NCBI GenBank assembly: GCA_964531675.1
Contig: CAZHFW010000013.1
Location: forward strand, 27,835-91,834
DNA from: CAZHFW01 sp964531675
GTDB taxonomy: Bacteria; Planctomycetota; Phycisphaerae; Phycisphaerales; UBA1924
Length of the DNA: 64,000 nt
Reading direction: 5' to 3'
Below are positions 45,121 through 55,277 of this stretch, in pieces. Position numbers and translations under genes: made by a program. Below the pieces are notes generated by a model. It ran no database searches and was not told where the DNA came from. It saw only the letters and a list, made by a program, of their open reading frames with translations. Every line of letters begins with the position of its first letter. Position 1 is the first letter of the stretch.

Positions 45121-46410
45121 TCACCGCTCCGGCGCCTTGAAGGCGAGCATGACCTGCGAGCCGTAGATCGGATAGTCCACGCGGACGCGATAGCCACGGA
45201 ACTCCTGGGCGTCCCAGCCGACGCTGGCGAAGACGTGCCTGACCATTTCGGCGTAGCGCGGCACATCCCCCGAGCGGACGCGGGCGAGCCCTTCGCCCAG
45301 ACTCTCCACGCTCTCGAGCATGTCCAGGCGATCGTTGTCGCGGGCGCGATTGTTCGGGCTGGCGACGCCTTCGAAACATGTGTCGTAGATGAAGAGCCTG
45401 GGGTCCTGCCCCGGATACACGTCGCGATGCACCAGCACGTCGAACTGCAGAAGCTCGCCCGGCGGGACGACTTCCGCGAAGAAGTAGCCGAGCCTTCCCG
45501 AGCCCGCGGGGACAAAGCGATCGATCTCGTTGTGGTTCATCTCGGCGAACATCACGTCCACGGAAGTCGTGGCGCCGAACTGCTCGCCCGCGAGCGTGTA
45601 CGAGACGGTTTCGCCAAGCACCTCGGCGTTCACGGTCGGCGTGGGTTCAGAGCAGAACGCCTTGAGCACCAGATCGTCGGGCGTGCTCAGCTCCTTTCCC
45701 GAGAGCGTCATGGGTCGACGCCCCTTCTCCGGCGCGTGCATGCGCCGGGAGGTCAGGCGCACCGTTGCGCCGGGACGGATGCGGTGCACACCCACCAGCC
45801 CGTTGAGCCACACGATGTCGAGCTTGTCGCCACCCGCGGACGGATGCAGCACCGCGGTCGCGGTGATCGCGCGGGCCTGCACGCCTTTGAGCTGGCTCAT
45901 CGCCTTGAAGGCCGACTGCTTGCGCCGGAGCTCGAACTCACGCCTGGCCTCCGGGATCCACGCGCTCAGGATCGTGTCCAGCAGCGTGCGGTCGCCGACG
46001 CGCTCGCGGATCAGGACGTCAAAGTCGCTGATCGCCCGCTCGGCCTTGCGGACCGACTCGGCGTCCGCGCCCTTCTTGCCCGCGGCCCGCACCAGCCGGC
46101 GGAGCGGATCCGGGCCGGGCATGTCGTGGGTGGCGCTGAGCGGATCGTGCTGGCGGACCGCCTTGAGCACACGGCTGGCCAGCACCTTGTCCACCCCGAG
46201 TGAGCGGGCCAGCTCCTGAGGACCGGGCTTGACACGCGGGACTGCTTCCAGCACCTCGCGGATCGAGGCGGCCAGGCTGCCCCCCACGCGGGAGATATCC
46301 AGCTCGAGCTGCGACTCCGAACCCGCCCGATCGGCAGCAAGCGACTGCCCCCCATGGACTTGCGCCATGGCGGGTTCACCTTTGCCGTCCTGCTCCGTGT
46401 CGTGACGCAT
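45121..46410 (-). CDS. Helix-turn-helix-like protein of unknown function
   Basis: I use the ATG at 46410 (GTG 46434 and ATG 46368 are alternatives), giving 429 residues. Residues about 35-85 (SIREVLEAVPRVKPGPQELARSLGVDKVLASRVLKAVRQHD) read like a winged or simple HTH. The remaining 330 residues form a globular domain with no motif I recognise (WLNGLVGVHRIRPGATVRLTSRRM, VDYPIYGSQVMLAF). There is no signal peptide. It is divergent from the dockerin gene at 46647, whose promoter carries a perfect palindrome, so a regulatory link is plausible but unproven. Confidence 0.65.
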   Translation of the reverse strand: MRHDTEQDGKGEPAMAQVHGGQSLAADRAGSESQLELDISRVGGSLAASIREVLEAVPRVKPGPQELARSLGVDKVLASRVLKAVRQHDPLSATHDMPGPDPLRRLVRAAGKKGADAESVRKAERAISDFDVLIRERVGDRTLLDTILSAWIPEARREFELRRKQSAFKAMSQLKGVQARAITATAVLHPSAGGDKLDIVWLNGLVGVHRIRPGATVRLTSRRMHAPEKGRRPMTLSGKELSTPDDLVLKAFCSEPTPTVNAEVLGETVSYTLAGEQFGATTSVDVMFAEMNHNEIDRFVPAGSGRLGYFFAEVVPPGELLQFDVLVHRDVYPGQDPRLFIYDTCFEGVASPNNRARDNDRLDMLESVESLGEGLARVRSGDVPRYAEMVRHVFASVGWDAQEFRGYRVRVDYPIYGSQVMLAFKAPER

Positions 46411-46531
46411 CAGATTCCCCAACGAGCTGAACACCCCAAAACCGGGTCCGCCTTGCCCAAAGGCGACACGCGGAAGACTCGCTCTTTGCTCAGTTTATCG
46501 TGCTCTGAAGAGGTGCGGAAACAAAACCTTG

Positions 46532-46550
46532 GAAGTTTCTAGGAAACTTC
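46532..46550. promoter_or_regulatory. Perfect dyad, candidate operator
   Basis: GAAGTTTCTAGGAAACTTC: 8-bp arms around TAG, directly abutting the -35 box at 46551. It sits between the HTH-like gene and the divergent dockerin gene. Confidence 0.6.
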
Positions 46551-46579
46551 TTGGCAACCGTCCGATGGGCTGGCATAAT
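46551..46579 (+). promoter_or_regulatory. Predicted promoter of dockerin protein gene
   Basis: TTGGCA at 46551-46556, 17-base spacer, CATAAT at 46574-46579, about 67 bases before the ATG, which has its own AGGAG site at about 46636. Confidence 0.6.
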
Positions 46580-46646
46580 CGCCTTCGGCCCGCGGATTGG
46601 CGGGGGTGGGACCGATCACGCACGTTTCCAAGCACAGGAGTTCCCC

Positions 46647-47507
46647 ATGATTCAGCATCGCGCACTGTTCATGCTCGCCGCGCTCGCGGGCCTGGCGCCC
46701 GTCGCCTCGGGCCAGGTTGTGATCAACCAGGAGGACTTTGAAGTCGGCGAAGGCGGCGGGTGGCTCGCCAATGGCGTCCCCACGATCTTCGACTTTGATG
46801 AGGGCAACCCGGGCAAGTACATGGGCGTCCCCTACATGGACTTCTGGGGCGTCCATCTGCGCCACGACGACGCTCCCTCGATCGGCGCGGGCGATCTGAC
46901 CCAGTACCACTCGGTCACGCTCTCCATCGATGTGCGCGTCTTCCAGCTCCGCAACTTCTTCGATGAGGACATGAACCCCGCGTGGTTCCCCTTCACGCTC
47001 CAGCTCATCGATATCGGCGATCCGGAGGACTGGAACGACGACGCGAGCGTGTACTTCGTGAGCGATGGCTTGCCGCAGATCCTGGACGGCTGGGCCACGT
47101 TCACCTGGACGATCGACGACACCTCCGCGACCGAGCTCCCCGCGGGCTGGGGCGGCACGGGCGCCGAAGATCCGGTGGACTATCACCCGATCCTGCCGCC
47201 GGGCCGGACCTTCACCAGCGTGCTGGCGAGCGTCGACCAGATCTACTTCACGACGATGCAGCCCGGCTACTTCTACGGCGCCAACTTCTGGGAAGTGGGC
47301 TTCGACAACGTGAAGATCACCGGCACCAACCCGACGCCCTGCAATCCCGCGGACATCGACGGCAACGGCGAGATCGATCTCTCCGACTTCTTCGCCTTCT
47401 TCAACTGCTTCGATCAAAGCCAACCCTGCGCCGATGTTGACGGCGTCGAAGGCGTGGACCTGGGCGACTTCTTCACCTTCTTCAACGCGTTCGATACGGG
47501 CTGCTGA
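46647..47507 (+). CDS. Secreted protein with GC-type dockerin C-terminus
   Basis: The 286-residue product has a signal peptide (LFMLAALAGLAPVASG-QVV), a beta-rich domain of about 200 residues (EDFEVGEGGGWLANGVPTIFDFDEG; YFYGANFWEVGFDNVKITG), resembling jelly-roll carbohydrate-binding modules. It ends with paired EF-hand-like loops DIDGNGEIDLSDFFAFFNCF and DVDGVEGVDLGDFFTFFNAF, closing in Thr-Gly-Cys. The dockerin-like tail binds calcium in cellulosomal relatives; in Phycisphaerae it is thought to be an anchoring or sorting module. Strong promoter, operator-like dyad upstream and terminator downstream. Confidence 0.85.
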   Translation: MIQHRALFMLAALAGLAPVASGQVVINQEDFEVGEGGGWLANGVPTIFDFDEGNPGKYMGVPYMDFWGVHLRHDDAPSIGAGDLTQYHSVTLSIDVRVFQLRNFFDEDMNPAWFPFTLQLIDIGDPEDWNDDASVYFVSDGLPQILDGWATFTWTIDDTSATELPAGWGGTGAEDPVDYHPILPPGRTFTSVLASVDQIYFTTMQPGYFYGANFWEVGFDNVKITGTNPTPCNPADIDGNGEIDLSDFFAFFNCFDQSQPCADVDGVEGVDLGDFFTFFNAFDTGC

Positions 47508-47538
47508 AGCACCCGAGGCACAAACTGAGCGCACTCCC

Positions 47539-47576
47539 GCCGGGCGGCCTGATCATCGGGCCGCCCGGCTTGTTTT
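47539..47576 (+). terminator. Rho-independent terminator of dockerin gene
   Basis: Perfect 11-bp stem GCCGGGCGGCC / GGCCGCCCGGC, 9-base loop, followed by TTGTTTT. Confidence 0.88.
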
Positions 47577-47816
47577 CACAGGAGAGACCCGGAAGTCCTG
47601 GATTAGCTGCCCCCCTTTGAGCCTGTCGATCGCTCGGCTGCGGCGAACGGCGTCCCCCGCGCCGACGGCTTCCGTCCACCGCAGCGCAGTCGCGGAACAA
47701 CACCTTCGCGGTGGGGTCGCGATGGACGACGCCCTGCGCGTTCAGAGCAGCGGTCGGGTCGGACAACCCCGCTGGAGCCAGCAGCGTCCCCTCGTCGCGA
47801 CTGGCCCAAACGCAAC

Positions 47817-47850
47817 GGCCGTCGGGAGCTCGCAAGAACTCCCGACGGCC
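47817..47850 (-). terminator. Terminator of the giant repeat gene
   Basis: Perfect 12-bp stem GGCCGTCGGGAG / CTCCCGACGGCC with a 10-base loop, 30 bases beyond the stop on the minus strand, followed there by GTTGCGTTT. Confidence 0.7.
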
Positions 47851-47879
47851 GGATTGTTCACTGATTGGGAAGCTCGGCT

Positions 47880-50800
47880 TTAGCCCTGGTCCCAGAGGTT
47901 GAAGAAGAGGAAGAAGTCGCCGAGGTCGACGCCGCCGTCGTTGTTCAGGTCGAGGGTGGGATCAAAGGTGTCCCACTTGTTGAAGAAGATGAAGAAGTCC
48001 TCGAGGTCGACCTGACCATCGATGTTGAAGTCGATGATGCTGGTGGTGAGGAGCTGGACGCCGTTGCCGGTGTAGATGAAGTAGGTGGCCCACTCGGGGT
48101 TGTTGGTGACGGGGTAGGTCACGTTGGCGAAGGTGCCGGTGGTGGACCCGGTGGTCTTCACGACGTCCTGGGCGTCAGGGCGGCTGGGGATGTACCCGTT
48201 GTCGGCGATGATGTTGAGGGTGCCGTCGAGCTGGCCTGTACCGGTCGCGATGACGCTGCCGTAGTTCGTGAGGGGATTGCCTCCGGCGATATGTGCCTCG
48301 AGGGTTGCGCCGGCGACCTGGCGGAAGTTGCCCGTGATCAAGAGGCGGCTTCCCAGTCCGAGGATCAGGGTGCCGCTGTTGGTGAAGAGGCCCGAGGCCG
48401 GGACGACCGTCTGATCCGTCCCGCCCGTGAGCTGGAAGGTCACACCCGCCGGGATGGTCTCCAGTTTGTTCAGCGCATCCCAGCCCTTGTTCGCGCCGTC
48501 CAGGACGACGTTGACGTTGATGACCTTGACGTTGGCGGACGCGCCACCGGTGAGGGAGCCTCCGTTGCTGGCCTTCCAGACGCCGCCATTGAGTGCATTG
48601 CCCGCGAAGTTGGTGAGCGTCGTCGAGGAGAGCGTGATGTTCGAGCCCGCGGCGTCAATGGTTCCGTTGTTGGTGAAGGTCGTTGTGTTGATGTTCAGCC
48701 CCTGGCCGACCGCCTGCCCCTGGATCAGCCCGTTGTTGATCAGGGTGGCCACTGAGCTGTTCTGAATGTTCAGCCCGGCGCCCGCACCGGCCGCGATCCG
48801 GACGACCGCGGTGTTGCCGAGGGTGAGCGTGCCGACGCCGCCGTAGGCCGCGGTGATGAACCGCGCGCCCGCCGGCGCACCCTCGACGATGACCGTGTCA
48901 TTGAGCGTGTAACCGGGGGGCAGGTACAAGCCTGTGTTGTTGGCTTGGAGCCTCGCGGTCGTGAAGCTTGTGGTGCCGGTCAGGATGAAGTACGCCGAGG
49001 TGACGTTGGCGACCAGGTCGCCCGTGACCGCGAGGTTGGAGAGGGTGCCACCGCTGGAAGTGCTCAGGAGCGAGGTCCCGCCCGTGAGAATGAGCGAGCC
49101 TCCGGAGATCGTGCCGTTGGCCATGGTCCACGAACCGGTCGTGGCGTTGAGCGTGATCGTGTTGCCCGTGTTGGTGATCGTCCCGCCGCCGCCCACGCGG
49201 GTCACACCCGTGCCCGTGTTGATGAATGTGCCGATGCCGCCGGTGGCGTTGAATCCGCCGTCGAGGCCCAGCGTCGCGCCCGTCGCGACCTTAAACGTCC
49301 CGGTGTTCGTGTAGGTCGTGTTGTTCACCGACAACGTCCCGGCAAGGGCCTGGATCGTGCCGGTGCCGTTGTTGAGTGTCGAGTTGCTGATCGTCAGCGT
49401 CTGACCGGCCGCCTCGGCGGTGATCAGGCCGTTGTTGACCAGCGTCGCGACCGAGCTGTTCTGGATGTTCAGGCCGGCGCCAGCGCCCGAAGCCAGTCGC
49501 ACGATGGCGCTGGGGCCGAACGTGACCGTGCCCGCCCCGCCGTAGGCAAGGACGAGGTTTCGAGTGCCCGCGGCAGCGCCTTCAGCGCTGACCAGCGAGT
49601 TGAGCGTCGAGCCCGGAGCCATGTAGATCGAAGTGTTGTTGGCCTGCAGCCGCGCCGCGGTGAACGTCGTCGCGCCCGCCAGGATGATGTACGACGACGT
49701 CGTGTTGAGGATGACCTCGCCCGTGACCGCCACGTTGTTCAGCGTGCCGCCGCTCGAGGTCGTGAGAAGCTGGGTCCCGGCCGTCAGGTTCACCGATCCG
49801 TTCAGGATCGTTCCGCTCGACATGGTCCACGAGCCGGTCGTGGCGTTGAGCGTGATCGTGTTGCCGGTGTTGGTGATCGTCCCGTTGCCACCCACGCGGG
49901 TCACACCCGTGCCAGTATTGATGAATGTGCCGATGCCGCCGGTGGCGTTGAACCCACCATCGAGGCCGAGTGTCGCACCCGTCGCGACCTTGAACGTCCC
50001 GGTGTTCGTGTAGCTCGTGTTGTTCACCGACAGTGTCCCGGCCAGTGCCTGGATCGTGCCGGCGCCGTTGTTGAGCGTCGAGTTGTTGATCGTCAGCGTC
50101 TGACCGGCCGCCTCGGCGGTGATCATGCCGTTGTTGATCAGCGTCGCGGTCGAGCTGTTCTGGATGCTCAGGCCGGCGCCAGCGCCCGAGGCCAAGCGCA
50201 CGATCGCGCTGGGACCGAACGTCACCGTGCCCGCTCCGCCGTAGGCCAGCGTGATGTTCCGGGTGCCCGCCGCGGCCCCTTCGGCGCTGACCAGCGAGTT
50301 GAGCGTCGAGCCCGGGGCCATGTAGATCGTCGTGTTGTTGGCCTGCAGCCGCGCCGCCGTAAACGTCGTGGCGCCCGCCATGATGACGTAGGCCGACGTC
50401 GTGCTCAGGATGATCTCGCCCGTGACCGCCACGTTGTCCAGCGTGCCGCCGCTGCTGGTCGTGAGAAGCTGGGTCCCGGCAGTCAGGTTCACCGATCCGT
50501 TCAGGATCGTTCCGCTCGACATGGTCCAGGAGCCGGTCGTGGCGTTGAGCGTGATCGTGTTGCCCGTGTTGGTGATGGTCCCGTTGCCGCCCACGCGGGT
50601 CACACCCGTGCCCGTGTTGAAAAAGGTGCCGATGCCGCCGGTGGCGTTAAATCCGCCGTCGAGGCCGAGCGTCGCGCCCGTCGCGACCTTGAACGTCCCG
50701 GTGTTCGTGTAGGTCGTGTTGTTCACCGAGACGGTGCCCGCCAGAGCCTGGACCGTGCCGTTGTTGGTGAAGGTCGAGTTATTCAACCCCAGCGTCGCGG

Positions 50801-53765
50801 CCGGCTCCTCATTGGAGATCAGGCCATTGTTGATCAGCGTCGCGACCGAGCTGTTCTGGATGTTCAGCCCCGCACCCGCACCCGCCAGCACCCGCACGCT
50901 CGCGCTGGGACCGAACGTGACCGTGCCCACTCCGCCGTAGGCCAGCGTGACGAACCGAGCTCCCGTTGTCGCGCCTTCCACCACGATGGTGTTGTTCATC
51001 GTGTAGCCCGGAGTCAAATAGAGCCCGGCGTTGTTGGCCTGCAACCTGGCGGTGGTGAACGTGGTCGTGCCGCCGAGAATCACGTACGCCGAGGTCGTGT
51101 TGAGGATCATCTCGCCGCCCAGCGCCACGCTGTTCAGCGTGCCGCCGGAGCTGGTCCCGAGCAGGAACGTCCCGCCGGCAAACGTGATCGAGCCGTTGTT
51201 GATGACTCCGCCCCGCAGGTTCAAGGAGCCGGTCGCGGCGGTGAGGGCGATCGTGTTGCCGGTGTTGGTGATCGTGCCGGTGACATCGATCGACCCGGTA
51301 CCGGTGTTGACCAGCGTGCCGACGCCGCCCGTGGCGTTGAACGTCCCGTCGAGGTTCAGCGTCGCGCCGGTGGCCACCTTGAAGGTGCCCGCGTTGGTGT
51401 AGCTGGTCGCGTTGATCCGGAGCGTGCCGGCCAGGGCCTGGACGGTGCCCGTCGCGTTGTTGGTGAAGGTCGTGTTGTTGATCGTGAGGGTCTGCCCGGC
51501 CGCCTCGGCGGAGATCAGCCCGTTGTTGATCAGGGTGGAGGTGGAGCTGTTCTGAAGCGTGAGCCCGCCACCGGCGCCCGCGGCAAGCTGGACCACGCCG
51601 GTCGAAGCGATGGTCACGGTGCCGACCCCGCCGTAGGCCATGTAGATGCTCCGCGTGCCAGTCGCGGCGCCCTCAGCGATCACCGAGTTGGTGAGGGTGT
51701 AACCGGGCGTCATGTAGAGACCCGATGCGTTCGCCTGAAGCCTGGCCACGCCGAACGTCGTGGTCCCACCGACCACGAAGTACGCACTGGAACCGCTGAC
51801 GATCAGATCCCCGGAAACCGCGACGTTGGTCAGCGTTCCGCCGGACGTCGAGGTCAGCAACGTGGATCCACCGGTCTGCGTGACCGAGCCGCCGTTGATC
51901 ACGCCGCCGAGCATCACCCAGGAGCCCGTCGCAGCATTCAGCGCGAGCGTGGCCGCGGTATTCGTCAGGGTACCGACCAGGTTCACCGTTCCGCCGGTCC
52001 GCGAGAAGCCCGCGAAGTTGAACCCGGCCGTGGTGAACGTACCGTCGAGGTTCAGGGTCGCGCTGGTGATCGAAATCGTGCCCGCATTGGTCCAGTTGTT
52101 TGCGCCCAGTCGCAAGGTCGCGCCCGATGCGGCCGAGAAGGTGCTGCCCACCGCCCCGGTCATCGTCGTCGTATTGACGTTCAACGTGCCCGCGATCGCC
52201 CCCGCGTCCTTGTTGTGCGTGAAGTTCGTGACATTCAGCGTGAGGGTCAGGCCCGTGGCTTCGGCGCTGATCAGCCCGTTGTTCACGAGCGTCGCGGTCG
52301 AGCTGTTGTTGACGTTGAGCGCTCCGCCAGAACCAGAGGCCAGACGGATGATGCCCGTGGCGCCGATCGTCACGGTGCCGACCCCGCCGTAGGCCATGTA
52401 GATCGTGCGCGTGCCCGCCGCGGCCCCCTCGGCTGTCACAAGCGAGTTGAGCGTGTACCCGGGCGCCATGTAGGCCGCCGAGTTGCTCGCCGAGAGCCGC
52501 ATGGCGGTGAACGTCGTCGTGCCCGACAGGATGAAGTACGCGGACGAAACGTTGACCAGCAGTTCGCCTCCGACCGCGACACTGTTCAGCGTCCCGCCCG
52601 AAGCTGTCGGGGTGAGCGTCGAACCGCCCGCGAAGCTCACCGAGCCGTTGGTGATCGCGCCGCCGAGCATGACCCACGACCCGGTCGCGGCGTTCAACGC
52701 CAGCGTCGCGCCCGTGTTCGTGAGCGTTCCCTTCAGGTTGACCGTGCCCCCCGAGCGGGAGAATCCCGCGAAGTTGAAACCGGTCGTGGGGAATGTCCCG
52801 TCCAGATTCAGGGTGCCGCCATTGACCGCCAGCGTGCCCGCGTTGGTCCAGTTGGTCGCGCCCAGGGTGAGGGTGGCGCCGGTCTCGACATTCGTGGCCG
52901 ACGCGGCGCCGCCGGTCATCGTCGTGGTCGACACGTTCAGGGTGCCCGCAGCCGCGGACAGCGTCTTGTTGTTGTTGAACGTCGTGACGTTCATCGTGAG
53001 GGTCTGACCCGACGCCTCCGCGCTGATCAGCCCGTTGTTGTTCAGGGTCGCTGCGGAACTGTTGTTGATGTTGAGCCCGCCACCCGAGCCCGCGGCCAGG
53101 CGGATGATGCCCGTCGCGCCGATCGTCGCGGTCCCCACGCCGCCGTAAGCCATGTAGATCGAGCGGGTGCCTGTCGCGGCGCCCTCGACCGACACGAGCG
53201 AGTTGAGCGTGTACCCCGGCGCCATGTAAAACGCCGAAGCGCTCGCGGTCAGGCGCGCCGACGTGAACGACGTGGTCCCGTCCACCACGATGTACTTGCT
53301 TGCCCCGTTCAACTGCAGGTCCGTATTGGTCGCGACGTCCTTCAGAAGGCCGCCGGAGCTCGTGAACGCCAGCGATCCGCCGTTCAGGTACGACCAGCTC
53401 CCCCCCTGGAGCGTCCCGCCCTGCATCGTCACCGCGACGCCATCGGCGACCGCGGTCGTGTTGATCGTGAGCACATGATTCTCAAACTGCAGCGCCTCAC
53501 GCGTCAGGAGCGAGTTGATCGTCCGGTCCACGTTCGTGAACCGAATCGTCGGGTTGGCAGCGACGTCGATCGTGACGTCATCGGCCGACCCCGGCACAAC
53601 GTTGGTCGACCAGTTCCCCGGCGTGTTCCAGAGGTTGTCACCCGCGTTGCCCGTCCAGCTCACCGCTGCAAGCAGCGCACGACCTTCCAGAGGCTCCATG
53701 CCGGTGTGCCCGGCGAGCGAGGACAGGGAACGGGCGCGGCGATCGATGAGGGGCTTGCGATTCAC
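47880..53765 (-). CDS. Giant secreted repeat protein with LEPRxLL-like N-terminus and dockerin C-terminus
   Basis: GTG at 53765 after GGAGAA gives 1961 residues. The N-terminus MEPLEGRALLAAVSWTG resembles the planctomycete LEPRxLL motif found at the start of very large exported proteins. About seven tandem repeats follow (period 252, then 232-233 residues), rich in Gly, Thr, Asn and Ala. Each has NTGNTITLN-type, SGGTLN-VAV, YGGVGTVT and NNGLISAE blocks, the pattern of right-handed beta-helix/autotransporter-adhesin repeats. The end carries two dockerin loops (DFNIDGQVDLEDFFIFFNKW, DLNNDGGVDLGDFFLFFNLW) but stops at Asp-Gln-Gly instead of Gly-Cys. The likely role is a surface fibre or adhesin (inference). 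Confidence 0.85.
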   Translation of the reverse strand: MNRKPLIDRRARSLSSLAGHTGMEPLEGRALLAAVSWTGNAGDNLWNTPGNWSTNVVPGSADDVTIDVAANPTIRFTNVDRTINSLLTREALQFENHVLTINTTAVADGVAVTMQGGTLQGGSWSYLNGGSLAFTSSGGLLKDVATNTDLQLNGASKYIVVDGTTSFTSARLTASASAFYMAPGYTLNSLVSVEGAATGTRSIYMAYGGVGTATIGATGIIRLAAGSGGGLNINNSSAATLNNNGLISAEASGQTLTMNVTTFNNNKTLSAAAGTLNVSTTTMTGGAASATNVETGATLTLGATNWTNAGTLAVNGGTLNLDGTFPTTGFNFAGFSRSGGTVNLKGTLTNTGATLALNAATGSWVMLGGAITNGSVSFAGGSTLTPTASGGTLNSVAVGGELLVNVSSAYFILSGTTTFTAMRLSASNSAAYMAPGYTLNSLVTAEGAAAGTRTIYMAYGGVGTVTIGATGIIRLASGSGGALNVNNSSTATLVNNGLISAEATGLTLTLNVTNFTHNKDAGAIAGTLNVNTTTMTGAVGSTFSAASGATLRLGANNWTNAGTISITSATLNLDGTFTTAGFNFAGFSRTGGTVNLVGTLTNTAATLALNAATGSWVMLGGVINGGSVTQTGGSTLLTSTSGGTLTNVAVSGDLIVSGSSAYFVVGGTTTFGVARLQANASGLYMTPGYTLTNSVIAEGAATGTRSIYMAYGGVGTVTIASTGVVQLAAGAGGGLTLQNSSTSTLINNGLISAEAAGQTLTINNTTFTNNATGTVQALAGTLRINATSYTNAGTFKVATGATLNLDGTFNATGGVGTLVNTGTGSIDVTGTITNTGNTIALTAATGSLNLRGGVINNGSITFAGGTFLLGTSSGGTLNSVALGGEMILNTTSAYVILGGTTTFTTARLQANNAGLYLTPGYTMNNTIVVEGATTGARFVTLAYGGVGTVTFGPSASVRVLAGAGAGLNIQNSSVATLINNGLISNEEPAATLGLNNSTFTNNGTVQALAGTVSVNNTTYTNTGTFKVATGATLGLDGGFNATGGIGTFFNTGTGVTRVGGNGTITNTGNTITLNATTGSWTMSSGTILNGSVNLTAGTQLLTTSSGGTLDNVAVTGEIILSTTSAYVIMAGATTFTAARLQANNTTIYMAPGSTLNSLVSAEGAAAGTRNITLAYGGAGTVTFGPSAIVRLASGAGAGLSIQNSSTATLINNGMITAEAAGQTLTINNSTLNNGAGTIQALAGTLSVNNTSYTNTGTFKVATGATLGLDGGFNATGGIGTFINTGTGVTRVGGNGTITNTGNTITLNATTGSWTMSSGTILNGSVNLTAGTQLLTTSSGGTLNNVAVTGEVILNTTSSYIILAGATTFTAARLQANNTSIYMAPGSTLNSLVSAEGAAAGTRNLVLAYGGAGTVTFGPSAIVRLASGAGAGLNIQNSSVATLVNNGLITAEAAGQTLTISNSTLNNGTGTIQALAGTLSVNNTTYTNTGTFKVATGATLGLDGGFNATGGIGTFINTGTGVTRVGGGGTITNTGNTITLNATTGSWTMANGTISGGSLILTGGTSLLSTSSGGTLSNLAVTGDLVANVTSAYFILTGTTSFTTARLQANNTGLYLPPGYTLNDTVIVEGAPAGARFITAAYGGVGTLTLGNTAVVRIAAGAGAGLNIQNSSVATLINNGLIQGQAVGQGLNINTTTFTNNGTIDAAGSNITLSSTTLTNFAGNALNGGVWKASNGGSLTGGASANVKVINVNVVLDGANKGWDALNKLETIPAGVTFQLTGGTDQTVVPASGLFTNSGTLILGLGSRLLITGNFRQVAGATLEAHIAGGNPLTNYGSVIATGTGQLDGTLNIIADNGYIPSRPDAQDVVKTTGSTTGTFANVTYPVTNNPEWATYFIYTGNGVQLLTTSIIDFNIDGQVDLEDFFIFFNKWDTFDPTLDLNNDGGVDLGDFFLFFNLWDQG
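48841..53148 (-). repeat. Tandem long repeats inside the giant gene
   Basis: The invariant Tyr-Gly-Gly codon block recurs with its left edge at 48841, 49540, 50239, 50935, 51631, 52387 and 53143. The intervals are 699, 699, 696, 696, 756 and 756 bases, all multiples of three. The copies anchored at 49540 and 50239 and their flanks are nearly identical over hundreds of bases. Confidence 0.85.
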
Positions 53766-53910
53766 TGCTCTTCTCCAGGTATCCCCGCTGTGCCGGGGCC
53801 TGGTCTGAGCAGACCCCGCAGCGAGAGGTCTCAGCCTAAATCAGGGGATTCGCCTGGACAATACCCCACCCGGCGGATTGCGCGAAGTTGGGCAATCTGA
53901 AAACAAGCAC

Positions 53911-53934
53911 GCCCCCGATTCTCGCCTCGGGGGC
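53911..53934 (-). terminator. Terminator of the gene at 53979
   Basis: Stem GCCCCCGA / TCGGGGGC with an 8-base loop. Read on the minus strand it is followed by GTGCTTGTTTTC, a good T-tract. It isolates the giant gene downstream. Confidence 0.78.
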
Positions 53935-53978
53935 CCGAAATCAAGTTCCGATAGCACTTGTCTCCCGAAAGTGGGAGT

Positions 53979-54452
53979 TCACGCCCCCGCGGGCGCCTCG
54001 GGTGCCGCAGCGCCCGTCGCGATCGTCGCGCCATCCAGCACGTCGAAGCTGACAACCTGTCCAACCTCAAACTGCTCGGCCTTCTGACGACGATCGCTGA
54101 TCGAGACCGTGATTGGCACGCCCGCATTCACCGTGATGGTGTTGCTGGCGGAGTCGGTCGTGACCACCGAGCCCTGCACGCGCCGCGGGCGCCCGAAGAC
54201 AGGCTCCACGAACCGCCCGCCGGTCTGCACGACGTCGATGCGTCGCGCCTCCGCGGTGATCTTCCCGATGAACCGCTTGCCCACGCGGGCCGCGTCGAGC
54301 TCTTCAGCGCAGCGCAGATGCATCTTGTAGTTCGTGTTGGGCACGCCAAGCACGATGTACCCGGGCTTGGTCGCGGTGGGCGCGACGATCTCTTCAAGCA
54401 CGCCTCGGGCCAGCGTCGGATCGATCTTCGTGGTCGGCGAAGGGGTGATCAT
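53979..54452 (-). CDS. Conserved-looking hypothetical protein
   Basis: The start at the ATG at 54452 gives 157 residues; TACCTT lies six bases upstream and no ribosome-binding site is seen. The sequence alternates short strands (GYIVLGVPNTNYKMHL, RFIGKITAEARRIDVVQTGGRFVEPVFG, QGSVVTTDSASNTITVNAGVPITVSI, VGQVVSFDVLDGATI), suggesting a small beta-barrel or OB-like fold. An Ala/Pro-rich C-terminal tail follows. There is no signal peptide. The second half repeats a beta-hairpin style seen in KOW- or PilZ-like domains, but I do not recognise a family. Own terminator downstream. Confidence 0.6.
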   Translation of the reverse strand: MITPSPTTKIDPTLARGVLEEIVAPTATKPGYIVLGVPNTNYKMHLRCAEELDAARVGKRFIGKITAEARRIDVVQTGGRFVEPVFGRPRRVQGSVVTTDSASNTITVNAGVPITVSISDRRQKAEQFEVGQVVSFDVLDGATIATGAAAPEAPAGA

Positions 54453-54519
54453 GCCTAGAAGGTAGGCAAGTTGAACCCCACCCGGCACAGGGCCCGGCAC
54501 AGCCTTCAGGCAGTCTTTC

Positions 54520-55251
<732 letters not shown>

Positions 55252-55277
55252 GACGCCAAGCGTAGGAGGGCGCAGGC

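Larger units (their letters stand above)
47508..47879. other. Convergent spacer with two terminators
   Basis: These 372 bases lie between converging genes. I find no gene; the content is one terminator at each end (listed separately) and unremarkable GC-rich sequence between. Confidence 0.5.

Noticed and set aside
48841..53148. Regularly spaced repeats that could be taken for a CRISPR-like or mobile array.
   Set aside because: The spacing is 700-750 bases, always in frame, and the units are coding. It is a protein repeat, not an array.
48945..53900. A 1651-codon open frame on the plus strand opposite the giant repeat gene.
   Set aside because: It is Arg/Ala/Val/Asp-rich antisense shadow produced by codon bias of the Gly/Thr/Asn-rich gene on the other strand. 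It has no domain or ribosome-binding site.
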